NCBI RefSeq assembly: GCF_011682055.1
Contig: NZ_JAAQOM010000001.1
Coordinates: 496,001-560,000, forward strand
Direction: 5' to 3'
From: Telluria antibiotica
Lineage (GTDB): Bacteria > Pseudomonadota > Gammaproteobacteria > Burkholderiales > Burkholderiaceae_D
DNA: 64,000 bases
The notes beneath the pieces are model-generated. The model searched no databases. It was not told where the DNA came from and saw nothing but the letters and a program-made list of their open reading frames with translations. The position numbers and the translations under genes were made by a program. This document shows, in pieces, positions 30,071-38,647 of this stretch (its first letter is position 1; each line of letters begins with the position of its first letter).

Positions 30071-31198
30071 TTAAAATACGAAATCGAGGGCGACGGCACC
30101 GACGGTGACCGGGCCGTGGAAGCCCGTCTTCGGGTTCAGCAACAGACCCGTCCCGTTGGGACGCACGCGGTCGAACTGCACCTTCAGGGCCAGCGACCGG
30201 TAGAAGTCCCAGCGCACGCCGACCGAATCGGTGGTTTGTTCGCCCGCGCCCGTCGCGTTGTTGATCTGGCTGAGACGTGCCGCCACGGCAGTGGGAAGCG
30301 CCGCGATGTTGGCCACGGCGCCCTCGCTCCTCAGCTCGGAATGCGTAAAGTACGGCAGGACCTTGCCGAAGCGGTAGCCGCCCATGACGTACCACGCCTT
30401 GGAGGGCGCCACGCCGCCGGTTTTGCGCTTGGCATATTCGGACTGCACGACAATGTTGTTCCAGTCCAGGCCTGCGCCAGCCGACGTGAACGTTCCATGC
30501 CCTGCGCTCGGACGGCTGGTATGCGTCGGCGCATCGTAGACCGTGGTCCGGTGGGCTTCGGCGCGACCGAGGCGCAGCGTGAGCGGGCCGTGCTCGGCGA
30601 CCAGGTTCAGGGCTCCCACCCTGCGCGACTCGATCGTGAGGCCGCCCGCGAGGTCGGCCTTGGAACGGCCATAGGCGAACTGGGCCGTGTACGTCGTGTC
30701 TCCGTAGCTGTGCTGCCAGGTGATGTCCGCACCATCGATGTTCTTGTAAGGAACTTGCGAATACAGTTCTTCCGGCGCACGCAGGAACGTGTTGGCGTAG
30801 CCGACGTTGCGGTAGTCCGAGATCATGAAGACCGGCACGCCCAGGCGCCCGACCCGTACACCGACGTCGTCCGACAATTTCGCCTTGGCGAATGCCCATG
30901 CGAGTTCGGCACCGAAATCGTCCTCCGCGTCCTTGCGCACCAGCCCCTGGGCAGTCACCGACAGCCAGCTGTTGACGGCATAGTCGGCCTGCAGGCCCAG
31001 GTTCGAGTCGACGCCCGTCACGGGATTCTTTTTGGCGCCGCTGGCCTGGTTCGGACGGGAATATTCCGCACCGTCGGTGTCGGTCCACGTAAGAGCGCCG
31101 GTGCCGAATCCGGTAATGCGGACTGGGGAAGTGTCCTGCGCATAGGCGGTCGAGACAGCCAGCGGCAAGGTGAGCAAAGTAAGAACGATAGCCTTCAT
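30071..31198 (-). CDS. Outer-membrane porin-like beta-barrel protein
   Basis: 375 residues with signal peptide (LTLLTLPLAVSTAYA-QD). Alternating amphipathic strands follow, for example VRITGFGTGALTWT and WLSVTAQGLVRKD, and the C-terminus VGAVALDFVF ends in Phe, the outer-membrane insertion signal. It is the first gene of an operon with a small binding protein and a chemoreceptor. The substrate is unknown; an anion is possible given the PstS-like neighbour. Confidence 0.85.
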   Translation of the reverse strand: MKAIVLTLLTLPLAVSTAYAQDTSPVRITGFGTGALTWTDTDGAEYSRPNQASGAKKNPVTGVDSNLGLQADYAVNSWLSVTAQGLVRKDAEDDFGAELAWAFAKAKLSDDVGVRVGRLGVPVFMISDYRNVGYANTFLRAPEELYSQVPYKNIDGADITWQHSYGDTTYTAQFAYGRSKADLAGGLTIESRRVGALNLVAEHGPLTLRLGRAEAHRTTVYDAPTHTSRPSAGHGTFTSAGAGLDWNNIVVQSEYAKRKTGGVAPSKAWYVMGGYRFGKVLPYFTHSELRSEGAVANIAALPTAVAARLSQINNATGAGEQTTDSVGVRWDFYRSLALKVQFDRVRPNGTGLLLNPKTGFHGPVTVGAVALDFVF

Positions 31199-31302
31199 AT
31201 ACCCTCTAGAGTTAAGACAGATAAGTTTCGCTTCGGAAACCCTGTCGAAATTCTAGGATTTTCCTGTTTGATTTCCTACAAGAATCACCCGTTGGTTGCG
31301 TA

Positions 31303-31331
31303 TATACATCGTTTTCTTTACACAAATTCAA
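31303..31331 (-). promoter_or_regulatory. Sigma70-type promoter of the porin operon
   Basis: On the minus strand TTGAAT (31331-31326) and TGTATA (31308-31303) are separated by 17 bases in an AT-rich stretch. The transcript would begin near 31296, about 100 bases before the porin ATG. Confidence 0.5.
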
Positions 31332-31441
31332 TTTATGTTCATTTTTATGACGATCGCGCAATGTTAGCGGGTCGGCCACAGGAAGTCCCGGGCGCCGGTC
31401 GCGCCGCGTCGGTGAGTGGAAGACCGCGCGCCAGCAGGGAC

Positions 31442-32710
31442 TCAGGATTCGCTGTGCACCGTCATGCGCGCCAGCCCGCGCAATCCCGCGTTGCCGTTCC
31501 ACTGCGGCGACGAATCGGCCAGCCGGAGTGCCGGCCAACGTCGCATGACGTCGCGCAGCGTGACCTCGGCTTCCAGCAGCGCGAGCCCGGCGCCGATGCA
31601 GACGTGCGGACCTGTCCCGAAAGACAGATGACTACCCTCGCGGCGGCCGATGTCGAACGTATCCGGGTCGGCGAAGCGGTCGGGGTCACGGTTGGCGGCG
31701 CCGATCATGGCCAGCACGAGGTCGCCGCGGCGCAGCGTATGCCCGTGCAAGGTCAGCTGGCAGGCAACCCGGCGGCCCGTGTATTGCACCGGACTGTCGT
31801 AGCGGAGAATCTCGCGCAACGCCGCCGGCATCGATGCCGGTTCCGCACGCAGCCGGTCCCACTGCCGGCGGTGCGACAACAGAGTATGGAGTCCATTGCC
31901 GAGAAGATTGCGGGTGGTTTCATGGCCTGCGAACAGGAGCATCGCGCATTGCACCGCCAGTTCGCCGTCGGCGCGCAGTTCCCCGGCGGCCTCGGCCTGC
32001 ACCAGCCTGCTGACGAGATCCGTGCCTGGCGCACACCGCCGCAACGGCACGAGAGCGTCGAAGTAGCGCACCATCTGCAGCAGGGCGTGCCGGGCGGCGC
32101 CAAGCTGCTCCAGCGACGGCTGCAGGGCACCGATGAAGGTGGCGAGTGCCTCCGACCATGCGACGAACTCGTCTTCGTCGCGCCGGTCGATGCCGAGCAC
32201 CAGCCCGATCACGCGCGACGGCAGCGGACGGGCGACGGCCTGGATGAAATCGAAGCCCGCCCGCGCGTCCAGCGGATCGAGCAGCTCGTTCGCGAGGTGC
32301 TCGACCTGTGATGCCAGCGCGCGCACCATGGACGGATGAAAACCCGCCGCCATGGCCCGGCGCACGCGCCGGTGGTCGGGCGCATCGAGAAACACCATCG
32401 CACGTGCGAACATGCGCTGGAAATCCTCCAGCGCCGCCTGCGCGCGGCTCCGGCGCGGCCGCGCGTCGGCGCCGGCGATGCGCTTGACCCAGCCGCCGGT
32501 CCGCTGCGACGAAAAGCGCGGGTCGCGCAGCGCGAACTCCACATCGGCATGGCGCGTCAGTATCCATGCCCCCTGGAACGCTTCGTCCCGCCACAAGACG
32601 GGCTCGGCGTCGCGCCACGCCTTGTAGGTGGGGTACGGATCGCGCAGGAAGGCGTCGTCGAACGGCATGCTGCGAGCGCCGATGCAGGGGATTGGCGTGC
32701 GCGTGTCCAT
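31442..32710 (-). CDS. Cytochrome P450 (bacterial class, soluble)
   Basis: 422 residues. The I-helix oxygen-binding motif AGHETTRN, K-helix EILRYDSP (ExxR) and heme loop FGTGPHVCIGAGLA with the ligand cysteine at about residue 371 are all intact. No membrane anchor, so it is a soluble three-component monooxygenase needing a ferredoxin and reductase, neither of which is in the window. It follows the glutathione peroxidase by 18 bases. A role in hydroxylating the hydrophobic substrate of the cluster is inferred. GGAAG precedes the ATG at 32710. Confidence 0.92.
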   Translation of the reverse strand: MDTRTPIPCIGARSMPFDDAFLRDPYPTYKAWRDAEPVLWRDEAFQGAWILTRHADVEFALRDPRFSSQRTGGWVKRIAGADARPRRSRAQAALEDFQRMFARAMVFLDAPDHRRVRRAMAAGFHPSMVRALASQVEHLANELLDPLDARAGFDFIQAVARPLPSRVIGLVLGIDRRDEDEFVAWSEALATFIGALQPSLEQLGAARHALLQMVRYFDALVPLRRCAPGTDLVSRLVQAEAAGELRADGELAVQCAMLLFAGHETTRNLLGNGLHTLLSHRRQWDRLRAEPASMPAALREILRYDSPVQYTGRRVACQLTLHGHTLRRGDLVLAMIGAANRDPDRFADPDTFDIGRREGSHLSFGTGPHVCIGAGLALLEAEVTLRDVMRRWPALRLADSSPQWNGNAGLRGLARMTVHSES

Positions 32711-32728
32711 CGGTCTTCCCGCTCCGCT

Positions 32729-33280
32729 TCAGCCGCGCAGGGCGCGCTCGATCGCATCCAGCAACAGCGGATCGTCGGGCGCGACGTCGGGATTGAAGCG
32801 GGCGACGACCCGGCCGTCGCGGCCGATCAGGAACTTCTCGAAGTTCCACAACACGTCGGACGGGTCGCCGGCCTCGTAGCCGTAGCCACCCAGTTTCTGC
32901 CGCAGAGCGCCCTGCGCCGGATCCACGGCGGCAGGCTGCGCCCGGGTCAGTGCGGCGTACAAAGGATGGCGCGCCGGCCCCTTGACCGAGATCTTCTCGG
33001 CCAGGGGAAACGCGACGCCAAACCTGGTGCTGCAGAACTGCGAGATCTCTTCGTTACTGCCCGGCTCCTGTGCGCCGAAATCATTGGCCGGGAAGCCGAT
33101 CACGACCAGCCCGGCCTCGCGCCTGGCCTCGAACAAGCGCTCGAGTCCTTCGTACTGCGGCGTCAGGCCGCACTGCGATGCCACGTTGACCAGCAGCACG
33201 ACCTTGCCGCGGTAACTGGACAGTGTGGCGTGGGTCCCGTCCATCAGGCGGAACGGTATCGTGTCGATCTCGGCATGCAT
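32729..33280 (-). CDS. Glutathione-peroxidase-family thiol peroxidase
   Basis: 183 residues. The peroxidatic cysteine is C37 in NVASQCGLTPQY, where selenocysteine sits in mammalian enzymes. A second cysteine in SQFCSTRFG may resolve it, and the Gln/Trp/Asn active-site partners are visible (WNFEKFLIGRDG). It probably reduces organic or lipid hydroperoxides with thioredoxin or glutathione. It is the first gene of a two-gene unit with the P450, plausibly protecting against peroxide from uncoupled turnover. Confidence 0.92.
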   Translation of the reverse strand: MHAEIDTIPFRLMDGTHATLSSYRGKVVLLVNVASQCGLTPQYEGLERLFEARREAGLVVIGFPANDFGAQEPGSNEEISQFCSTRFGVAFPLAEKISVKGPARHPLYAALTRAQPAAVDPAQGALRQKLGGYGYEAGDPSDVLWNFEKFLIGRDGRVVARFNPDVAPDDPLLLDAIERALRG

Positions 33281-33345
33281 CGATGCTTCTCCATGGATGA
33301 TTGTCAGGTGGCGCCCGCGGGCCGACTCATGCTAACATTTATTCG

Positions 33346-33364
33346 ACACTTTTTGAGAAAGTGT
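33346..33364. promoter_or_regulatory. Palindrome in the GPx/hemerythrin divergent region
   Basis: ACACTTTTTGAGAAAGTGT has 7-base perfect arms around TTGAG. It lies between two divergent redox genes, so it is a candidate shared operator. No regulator family can be assigned. Confidence 0.45.
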
Positions 33365-33406
33365 AACCAAAATCTCCCGACCAGCCCTCACGCGAAAGCC
33401 GGCACC

Positions 33407-33868
33407 ATGTCAGCGACACCCCAACCAGACTTCACCTGGACCGACCAGTTCCTCCTCGGCTACGGTCAGATGGACGCCACCCATCGCGAATTCGTCGACC
33501 TGGTCGCGGCCCTGCTCGCCGCGCCCGATGCCGAGCTGGCGCGCCGCCTCGACGTCTTCGCCGACCATGCCGAACGCCATTTCGACGAGGAGCGCGAGTG
33601 GATGGTCACCACCGGCTTCCCCGCGACCGAATGCCACCTCGATGAACACGCCAAGGTCCTGGCGTCGGTGCACGAGGTGCGCGGCCTGCTCGCCGGCGGC
33701 CGTCATGCGGATACCTGTCGCGCCCTCGCGCGCGAGCTGGCGCGCTGGTTTCCCGGCCATGCCGACTACATGGACGCGTCACTGGCCCAGTGGATGGTCA
33801 AGCGCCGCAGCGGCGGCATTCCGGTCGTGCTGCGGCGCGGCAGCGCGGTGCCGGCCGAAACGGACTGA
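33407..33868 (+). CDS. Bacteriohemerythrin
   Basis: 153 residues with the four-helix di-iron pattern: YGQMDATHREF (first His), HAERHFDEEREWM (His, His, Glu), ECHLDEHAKVL (His, His) and FPGHADYMDASLA (His, Asp). Single-domain bacteriohemerythrins bind oxygen. This one may buffer or deliver oxygen for the neighbouring oxygenases, which is an inference from position. The C-terminal tail is Arg-rich. Ribosome-site support is weak. Confidence 0.9.
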   Translation: MSATPQPDFTWTDQFLLGYGQMDATHREFVDLVAALLAAPDAELARRLDVFADHAERHFDEEREWMVTTGFPATECHLDEHAKVLASVHEVRGLLAGGRHADTCRALARELARWFPGHADYMDASLAQWMVKRRSGGIPVVLRRGSAVPAETD

Positions 33869-33915
33869 TTCCTGCAGGCCACGGCAAAAAAATATATTCG
33901 CCGCCGGGCCCATCG

Positions 33916-33947
33916 TTTGTTGAACAAATTCCTTATTTGTGTACAAT
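33916..33947 (+). promoter_or_regulatory. Promoter of the Rieske dioxygenase genes with overlapping palindrome
   Basis: TTGAAC (33920-33925) and TACAAT (33942-33947) are spaced 16 bases. The palindrome TTTGTTGAACAAA (33916-33928) covers the -35, the position for a repressor operator. The transcript would start near 33954, 24 bases before the alpha-subunit ATG. Confidence 0.6.
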
Positions 33948-33977
33948 TCAGCGAGCAGGAAAACAAAGGAGACAACG

Positions 33978-35378
33978 ATGCACCAGCATGCCGAAACGAC
34001 ACTGCGGGACGGGACCACGATCTCGGACCTGATCAACCACGAGACACGCGAAGTCAAGGTACGCGCCCTGTCCGACCCCGAGCTTTATGAACTCGAGATG
34101 GAGCGGATCTTCGCCAAGACCTGGATCTTCCTGGGGCACGAAACCGAAATCCCGAACAAGGGCGACTTCGTCACGCGCGACATGGGTTCCGACGCCGTCA
34201 TCGTCGCGCGCGACCGCGACAACGAGATCCACGTCTCGCTGAACGTCTGCCCGCACCGCGCGATGCGGGTGCAGACGCACGACGCCGGCAACACCAACGT
34301 CCACATGTGCATCTACCATGGCTGGGCCTTCAAGCCGAACGGCGACTTCATCGGCGCCCCGATCGAGAAGGAGTGCATGCACGGGAAGATGACGCCGAAG
34401 GAACAGCTCGGCCTGAAGAAGGCGCGCGTCGCGCTGTATGGCGGCCTGATCTTCGCTACCTGGAATATCGACGGCCCCAGCCTGGAAGAATTCTTCGGCG
34501 ACGCCAAGTACTATTTCGACACCCTGTTCCTGCGCACGAAAGGCGGCCTCGAAGTCCTCGGCCCGCCGCAGCGCTTCCGCATCAATGCGAACTGGAAGAC
34601 CGCCTGCGAGCAATCCGCCGCCGACGGATTCCATACCCTGACCCTGCACCGCTGGCTGGGCGAAGTCGGTCCGTACGCGAAAAAGCCGGACGCTGAAGGC
34701 AAAGGCGCCGACCTGTCGCCCGAGATGTACGGCAGCGAAGTCTGGACCGACCACGGCCATGCGCTGCGCTGCATCGAACTCGACCGCAAGATCGTGCGCC
34801 TGACCGGCAAGGACCCGGCCGAGCTGACCCCGGCCGAAAAGCTGACCGTGCTGCCGCCGCCCGGCATCACGCCGGCGATGGTGCCGGAACTGCTGGAGCG
34901 CTTCGACGACGGCCAGCTGAAGCTGATGTCCTGGCGCCCGCCCCAGGTCGGCGGGTTCTTCCCGAACGGCCTGTTCGAGTTCATCTATCTGCCGCAACCG
35001 GACGGCACGATCGTCGGCGCCTGCGCCCTGCACGCCTACATTCCGAAAGGTCCGGACAAGCTCGAGTTCATGAACTGGATCTTCGCCGAAAAGGACACGC
35101 CGCCCGAGCTCAAGGCGCGCATGCTGCGCCAGTCGGTGCAGATGCTGGGCACCTCCGGCATGGTCGAGATGGAAGATTCCGACACCTGGCCGCACCAGAC
35201 CGAAGTGGCGAAGGGCGCGATGAGCAAGACCATCACCATGAAATACCAGGCCCTGTTCGAAAACGGCGCACCGGAAGGCTGGCCGGGACCGGGTCATGTC
35301 GGCGACGGCTTCACGAAGGACGACACCCAGTGGGCGTGGTGGAAGTACTGGCACGAGCTGATGACGAGCGAAAAATGA
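33978..35378 (+). CDS. Rieske ring-hydroxylating dioxygenase, alpha subunit
   Basis: 466 residues from MHQHAETTLRDG (AAAGGAGA upstream). The Rieske [2Fe-2S] ligands are C91-x-H93 and C111-xx-H114 (VCPHR, CIYHGW). The mononuclear iron site is D216-xx-H219-xxxx-H224 (ADGFHTLTLH). The residues before the Asp are EQSAA rather than the common EN(F/Y)xG. It inserts oxygen into an aromatic ring with the downstream beta subunit, accepting electrons from a ferredoxin not encoded here. Translation of the beta gene follows closely. Confidence 0.94.
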   Translation: MHQHAETTLRDGTTISDLINHETREVKVRALSDPELYELEMERIFAKTWIFLGHETEIPNKGDFVTRDMGSDAVIVARDRDNEIHVSLNVCPHRAMRVQTHDAGNTNVHMCIYHGWAFKPNGDFIGAPIEKECMHGKMTPKEQLGLKKARVALYGGLIFATWNIDGPSLEEFFGDAKYYFDTLFLRTKGGLEVLGPPQRFRINANWKTACEQSAADGFHTLTLHRWLGEVGPYAKKPDAEGKGADLSPEMYGSEVWTDHGHALRCIELDRKIVRLTGKDPAELTPAEKLTVLPPPGITPAMVPELLERFDDGQLKLMSWRPPQVGGFFPNGLFEFIYLPQPDGTIVGACALHAYIPKGPDKLEFMNWIFAEKDTPPELKARMLRQSVQMLGTSGMVEMEDSDTWPHQTEVAKGAMSKTITMKYQALFENGAPEGWPGPGHVGDGFTKDDTQWAWWKYWHELMTSEK

Positions 35379-35419
35379 GCCAGCAACCCGTACACCAACA
35401 ACACCCCCAGGAGACACCC

Positions 35420-35989
35420 ATGGAAAAGAACCCGCTCGAGCCGACGCCGCTGCCGCCGTCGCTGCGCGCCAACCGGGTCCCGGTCGGCAGCCCGCTGTAC
35501 AACGACATGGTCGAGTTCATGTACGACGAGGCGGAACTGTTCGATACGCTGCGCCTGCGCGACTGGATCGCGATGGTCGCCAAGGACATCGAATACACGG
35601 TGCCGCTGCGGCATACCCGTGCCACGCGCGACCAGGACAAGTCGGTCGTGCGCACCGTCCAGCACATGTACGACGATTACCGCTCGATCATGCTGCGCGT
35701 GATGCGCGTCATGGATACCCGCAGCGCCTGGGGCGAGGACCCGCCGTCGCGCACCAAGCACCTTGTCTCGAACATCCGCGTCTACCGTACCGACAAGGAG
35801 GACGAGTTCAAGGTGCAAAGCTACCTGCTGATGACCCGGAACCGCTTCGACCACGACAAGTTCGACCTGATCCCGTGCGAGCGCCACGACGTGATCCGCA
35901 AGACCGAGTCGGGCTACCAGCTGGCCCGGCGCGAGGTCATCATCGACCAGGCGGTGCTGGGTACGCCTAACCTCGGCATCTTCCTGTAA
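35420..35989 (+). CDS. Rieske ring-hydroxylating dioxygenase, beta subunit
   Basis: 189 residues from MEKNPLEPTPLP, chosen for the strong CAGGAGA 6 bases upstream. An ATG at 35375 overlapping the alpha stop is in frame and would add 15 residues. Small-subunit (NTF2-like) features include YNDMVEFMYDEAELFDTLRLRDW, YTVPLRHTR and TKHLVSNIRV, ending LGTPNLGIFL. Structural role in the alpha3beta3 hexamer. A terminator follows at once. Confidence 0.92.
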   Translation: MEKNPLEPTPLPPSLRANRVPVGSPLYNDMVEFMYDEAELFDTLRLRDWIAMVAKDIEYTVPLRHTRATRDQDKSVVRTVQHMYDDYRSIMLRVMRVMDTRSAWGEDPPSRTKHLVSNIRVYRTDKEDEFKVQSYLLMTRNRFDHDKFDLIPCERHDVIRKTESGYQLARREVIIDQAVLGTPNLGIFL

Positions 35990-36007
35990 GCACAGGCGCT
36001 CCGACTA

Positions 36008-36046
36008 CCCGCCCCCGCCATGCCAGGCGCGGGCGGGTTTTCTTTT
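36008..36046 (+). terminator. Rho-independent terminator after the dioxygenase genes
   Basis: A GC-rich stem (CCCGCCC pairing with GGGCGGG, plus inner GCC/GGC) is followed by TTTTCTTTT. It acts on the plus strand only. Confidence 0.85.
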
Positions 36047-36055
36047 AGCCCGCGG

Positions 36056-38344
36056 TTACTGCGTGGTGATGTCGAACACGAGATTGACCGGCGACGGGCC
36101 GACCGACGGATACGGTACCACCGGCACCTGGTTCACGCCGGACTTCGACCAGTCGCAGACACCGCTCGGAAAGATCGCCTGCAGGCGGGCCGACTGCGCG
36201 GCACTGAAGGCCACCTTGTAGTCGCCGGTCGACACCGGCTTGAGCTCGCACTTGAGCTTGTCGGCCGCGATCGATTCCCCAGCCTGCGCGCGCGGATAGG
36301 TCCACGTCGGCCAGATGGCGTTGCACGTCCCGGCGGCGCCGGTTGCGGCTGGCGTTTGCGTCTCGGCGATGAAGCGCGGCGTGGTCGACAGCGTGAAACA
36401 GCCGTCCACAACGGCAGCGGGCTTGGCCGCGACAACCTTGTCGCGCTGCGGCACCGTGCCTGGGTCCGCCTTGTACGCCTTCACCCACTGGACGAACAGC
36501 GCCCATGCGTCGGCCTGGGCCTTGGCATTGACTGCGGCGCGCTCCGCACGCCCCGGCGTAGCGATGCCGAACAGATCGGCGAACGACACGCCGCCGCGCC
36601 ACATGACGTGGTTCTTCGTGTCCCCGTTGGCGATCCGCAGGCGCTCGCGCATCGCGAAGTGGAACCACTGGTAGTGGTAGTAATTGTCTTCGTCGTAGAA
36701 GTTGGACAGGTCGAAGATCGGGATCGCCGCCAGGCCGCCGTTCGCACCGAGCTGCATGCCGACCTGGTAGGCGCGCTTGATGGCGTCCACCGACCCGGTG
36801 CTGCGCGCAGCGATGTAGTTGCCGTTGCGGTCGTAGCCGCCGATCTTCTCGTTCAGGTCGAGGAACTGATCGACCGTCAGCGTGCCGTCGCTCAGTTGGG
36901 CCAGGCCATACTGGACACCGACGTTGTCGAACGGCCGCAGGCCATAGCCCTGCGCATCGACACCGTAGACGTTGCGGCCGACGTCGAATACCGTCGCGCG
37001 CGCGCCGCCCGGATTGGTGGTGGCGTCCCAGCGCTGGGGCAGCGGGACGGCGGCATTGAACGCGCCGGCGGCATACCCGCCGCCGAACGAGCCCGTGGTC
37101 GGAATGGTTTCGGTGCGGCCCGAGACCGGATCGGTCCGGCCGGACTGCACCGCCAGGTCGTACCACGCACGCGCGGACTTGTGGCCGGATACCGCCACCA
37201 TCTGTTGTTCCGACACGCCGGAACCGTTAATTACGGTGAGATAGTGGTTCAGCAGCTTGTCGTCCATCGCGGACATCGAGATCGCCAGCGCGTCCGGGAA
37301 CGTCGCGTCGATGAAGACGCCGTCGAACAGGCCCGGGAACGCGTCCGCGATCTGCAGGCTGGTGTACGACCCGCCCGACGTACCGACGCTGACGGTGAAT
37401 GCGGGCACGCCGAACGTCTTGATGAAGTGCTGCTTCCCCATCAAGGTGGTCTCGCCCGCGAGATGGGCGTTGCAGCTGTTGGTCGGGTGGTTCAGCGTGT
37501 TCGTGAACACGGCATAGCCTTCGCCCAGCCGCTTCAGGTTGGTTGCCGTGTAGGGGCTGACGCCCATGGCGGCGCCCTGGATGTACCAGCCCGTCGCGCA
37601 ACCGGTGCCGTGCACGGCGATCAGGCCCTTGTTCCACCCCGGTGGCGGCGTCAGCGCGCTCGGCGCCGCATCCTTGGCCGGGTTGAACAGGACCGCGTTC
37701 TGGTAGATGCCCCGGTTCATGGTGCCGGTTTCGATCCGCACGACGAACGGCAAGGTCGCGCCGCTCGTCGTGGTCGTGGTCGCGACGTCCGCCGGCAGCG
37801 CCTTGGTATCCGGCAGGACCTTCAGGGTGTTCCCGCCCACCGGCAGGTACAGGTACTGGACAACGGTCGGCGCCGAGCAATTGGCGTCCGTCGGCGGACC
37901 GAGCCTGGAGCCGTCGGGCAGGACGAAATCCTGGGTCTGGCAATTGAAGGGCGTCGTTCTGGGGCCGGACAACATGGGACCGTTGCCGTAATTGGTCACA
38001 TGCGTCGTCGCTGCGCGCCCCCCGACATCGGCCGAGATGACGTTGGTGCCTGGCTTGAGGCCTGCGACCAGGCCGACGAAATGTCCCGCGTGCGCCGGAT
38101 CCGGCGCGAATGCGGCGGACACATTGGCGTCGTTCGCCAGCACTTTCAGCTGACCCGGTATTGCGCCGCCGGCGGGCGCTGCGATATCGACCAGGACCGA
38201 GTCGCCGGCCACGTAGTCGGCTTTCGAAGAAAGCAGCGTGATGTCCGGAGCGGCAGGGGTCGACTCCGAGTGGCCGCCACAGGCTGCCACCATGACGCCG
38301 GCGACAGCGGCGGCCAGCGCCGCCTTCGATGAAGGTTTTTCCAT
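36056..38344 (-). CDS. DUF6351-like lipoprotein alpha/beta hydrolase
   Basis: 762 residues from MEKPSSKAALAA, with GGAGA upstream. The lipobox VAAC puts the lipid on C22, so it is an outer-envelope lipoprotein. An N-terminal Ig-like part (about 30-120) is followed by the hydrolase region: LSGPRTTPFNCQTQDF, LIAVHGTGCATGWY and the nucleophile-type elbow VSVGTSGGSYTSLQ. Many paired cysteines suggest disulfides. My family name (DUF6351) is from memory of the PFNCQT region; no substrate is known. Its place beside oxygenase genes suggests ester cleavage of a hydrophobic substrate at the cell surface. A second choice would be a PHA-oligomer hydrolase. Confidence 0.72.
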   Translation of the reverse strand: MEKPSSKAALAAAVAGVMVAACGGHSESTPAAPDITLLSSKADYVAGDSVLVDIAAPAGGAIPGQLKVLANDANVSAAFAPDPAHAGHFVGLVAGLKPGTNVISADVGGRAATTHVTNYGNGPMLSGPRTTPFNCQTQDFVLPDGSRLGPPTDANCSAPTVVQYLYLPVGGNTLKVLPDTKALPADVATTTTTSGATLPFVVRIETGTMNRGIYQNAVLFNPAKDAAPSALTPPPGWNKGLIAVHGTGCATGWYIQGAAMGVSPYTATNLKRLGEGYAVFTNTLNHPTNSCNAHLAGETTLMGKQHFIKTFGVPAFTVSVGTSGGSYTSLQIADAFPGLFDGVFIDATFPDALAISMSAMDDKLLNHYLTVINGSGVSEQQMVAVSGHKSARAWYDLAVQSGRTDPVSGRTETIPTTGSFGGGYAAGAFNAAVPLPQRWDATTNPGGARATVFDVGRNVYGVDAQGYGLRPFDNVGVQYGLAQLSDGTLTVDQFLDLNEKIGGYDRNGNYIAARSTGSVDAIKRAYQVGMQLGANGGLAAIPIFDLSNFYDEDNYYHYQWFHFAMRERLRIANGDTKNHVMWRGGVSFADLFGIATPGRAERAAVNAKAQADAWALFVQWVKAYKADPGTVPQRDKVVAAKPAAVVDGCFTLSTTPRFIAETQTPAATGAAGTCNAIWPTWTYPRAQAGESIAADKLKCELKPVSTGDYKVAFSAAQSARLQAIFPSGVCDWSKSGVNQVPVVPYPSVGPSPVNLVFDITTQ

Positions 38345-38647
38345 GAGTTGCAATGTCTCCATTTGTTGAGTACTGCTGAAAAGGCTTCGTACACAGGGCG
38401 TCAAATAAAGCAATTAATGTCCTCTATATCGCGTCCCTTCTAGAATTTACCTAACAAAATTCGACGAAAACATTGTGGAATATACCTACAGCGATGAATG
38501 TAAAGGCGTGACCTGGCCCTGCTTCGCCCATCGCGCGAATCGCGCCGCTGCGGGGGGGGCCATGCAGTCGAACAAAAAGCAGTCGCGCCGAGGTGGCACG
38601 ACTGCGAAGCTTCCGTTTCAGGAAGCCAGGAGCCGTCTCGACATCCC
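38345..38647. other. 303-base interval between hydrolase and aldehyde dehydrogenase
   Basis: It carries the leader of the DUF6351-like gene, an AT-rich stretch around 38400-38480 that should hold its promoter, an 8-G run at 38552-38559, and the terminator of the upstream operon. No gene is seen. Confidence 0.5.
38574..38605 (-). terminator. Rho-independent terminator of the DUF1302-DUF1329-GMC-ALDH operon
   Basis: On the minus strand the stem GCAGTCG...CGACTGC, with inner GCC/GGC pairing and loop ACCTC, is followed by TTTTT. A second hairpin (GCTTCC/GGAAGC, 38609-38626) precedes it. Confidence 0.8.

Noticed and set aside
38552..38559. Run of eight G, possible phase-variable tract
   Set aside because: It lies between a terminator and a distant promoter, not in a coding region or between -35 and -10 elements.
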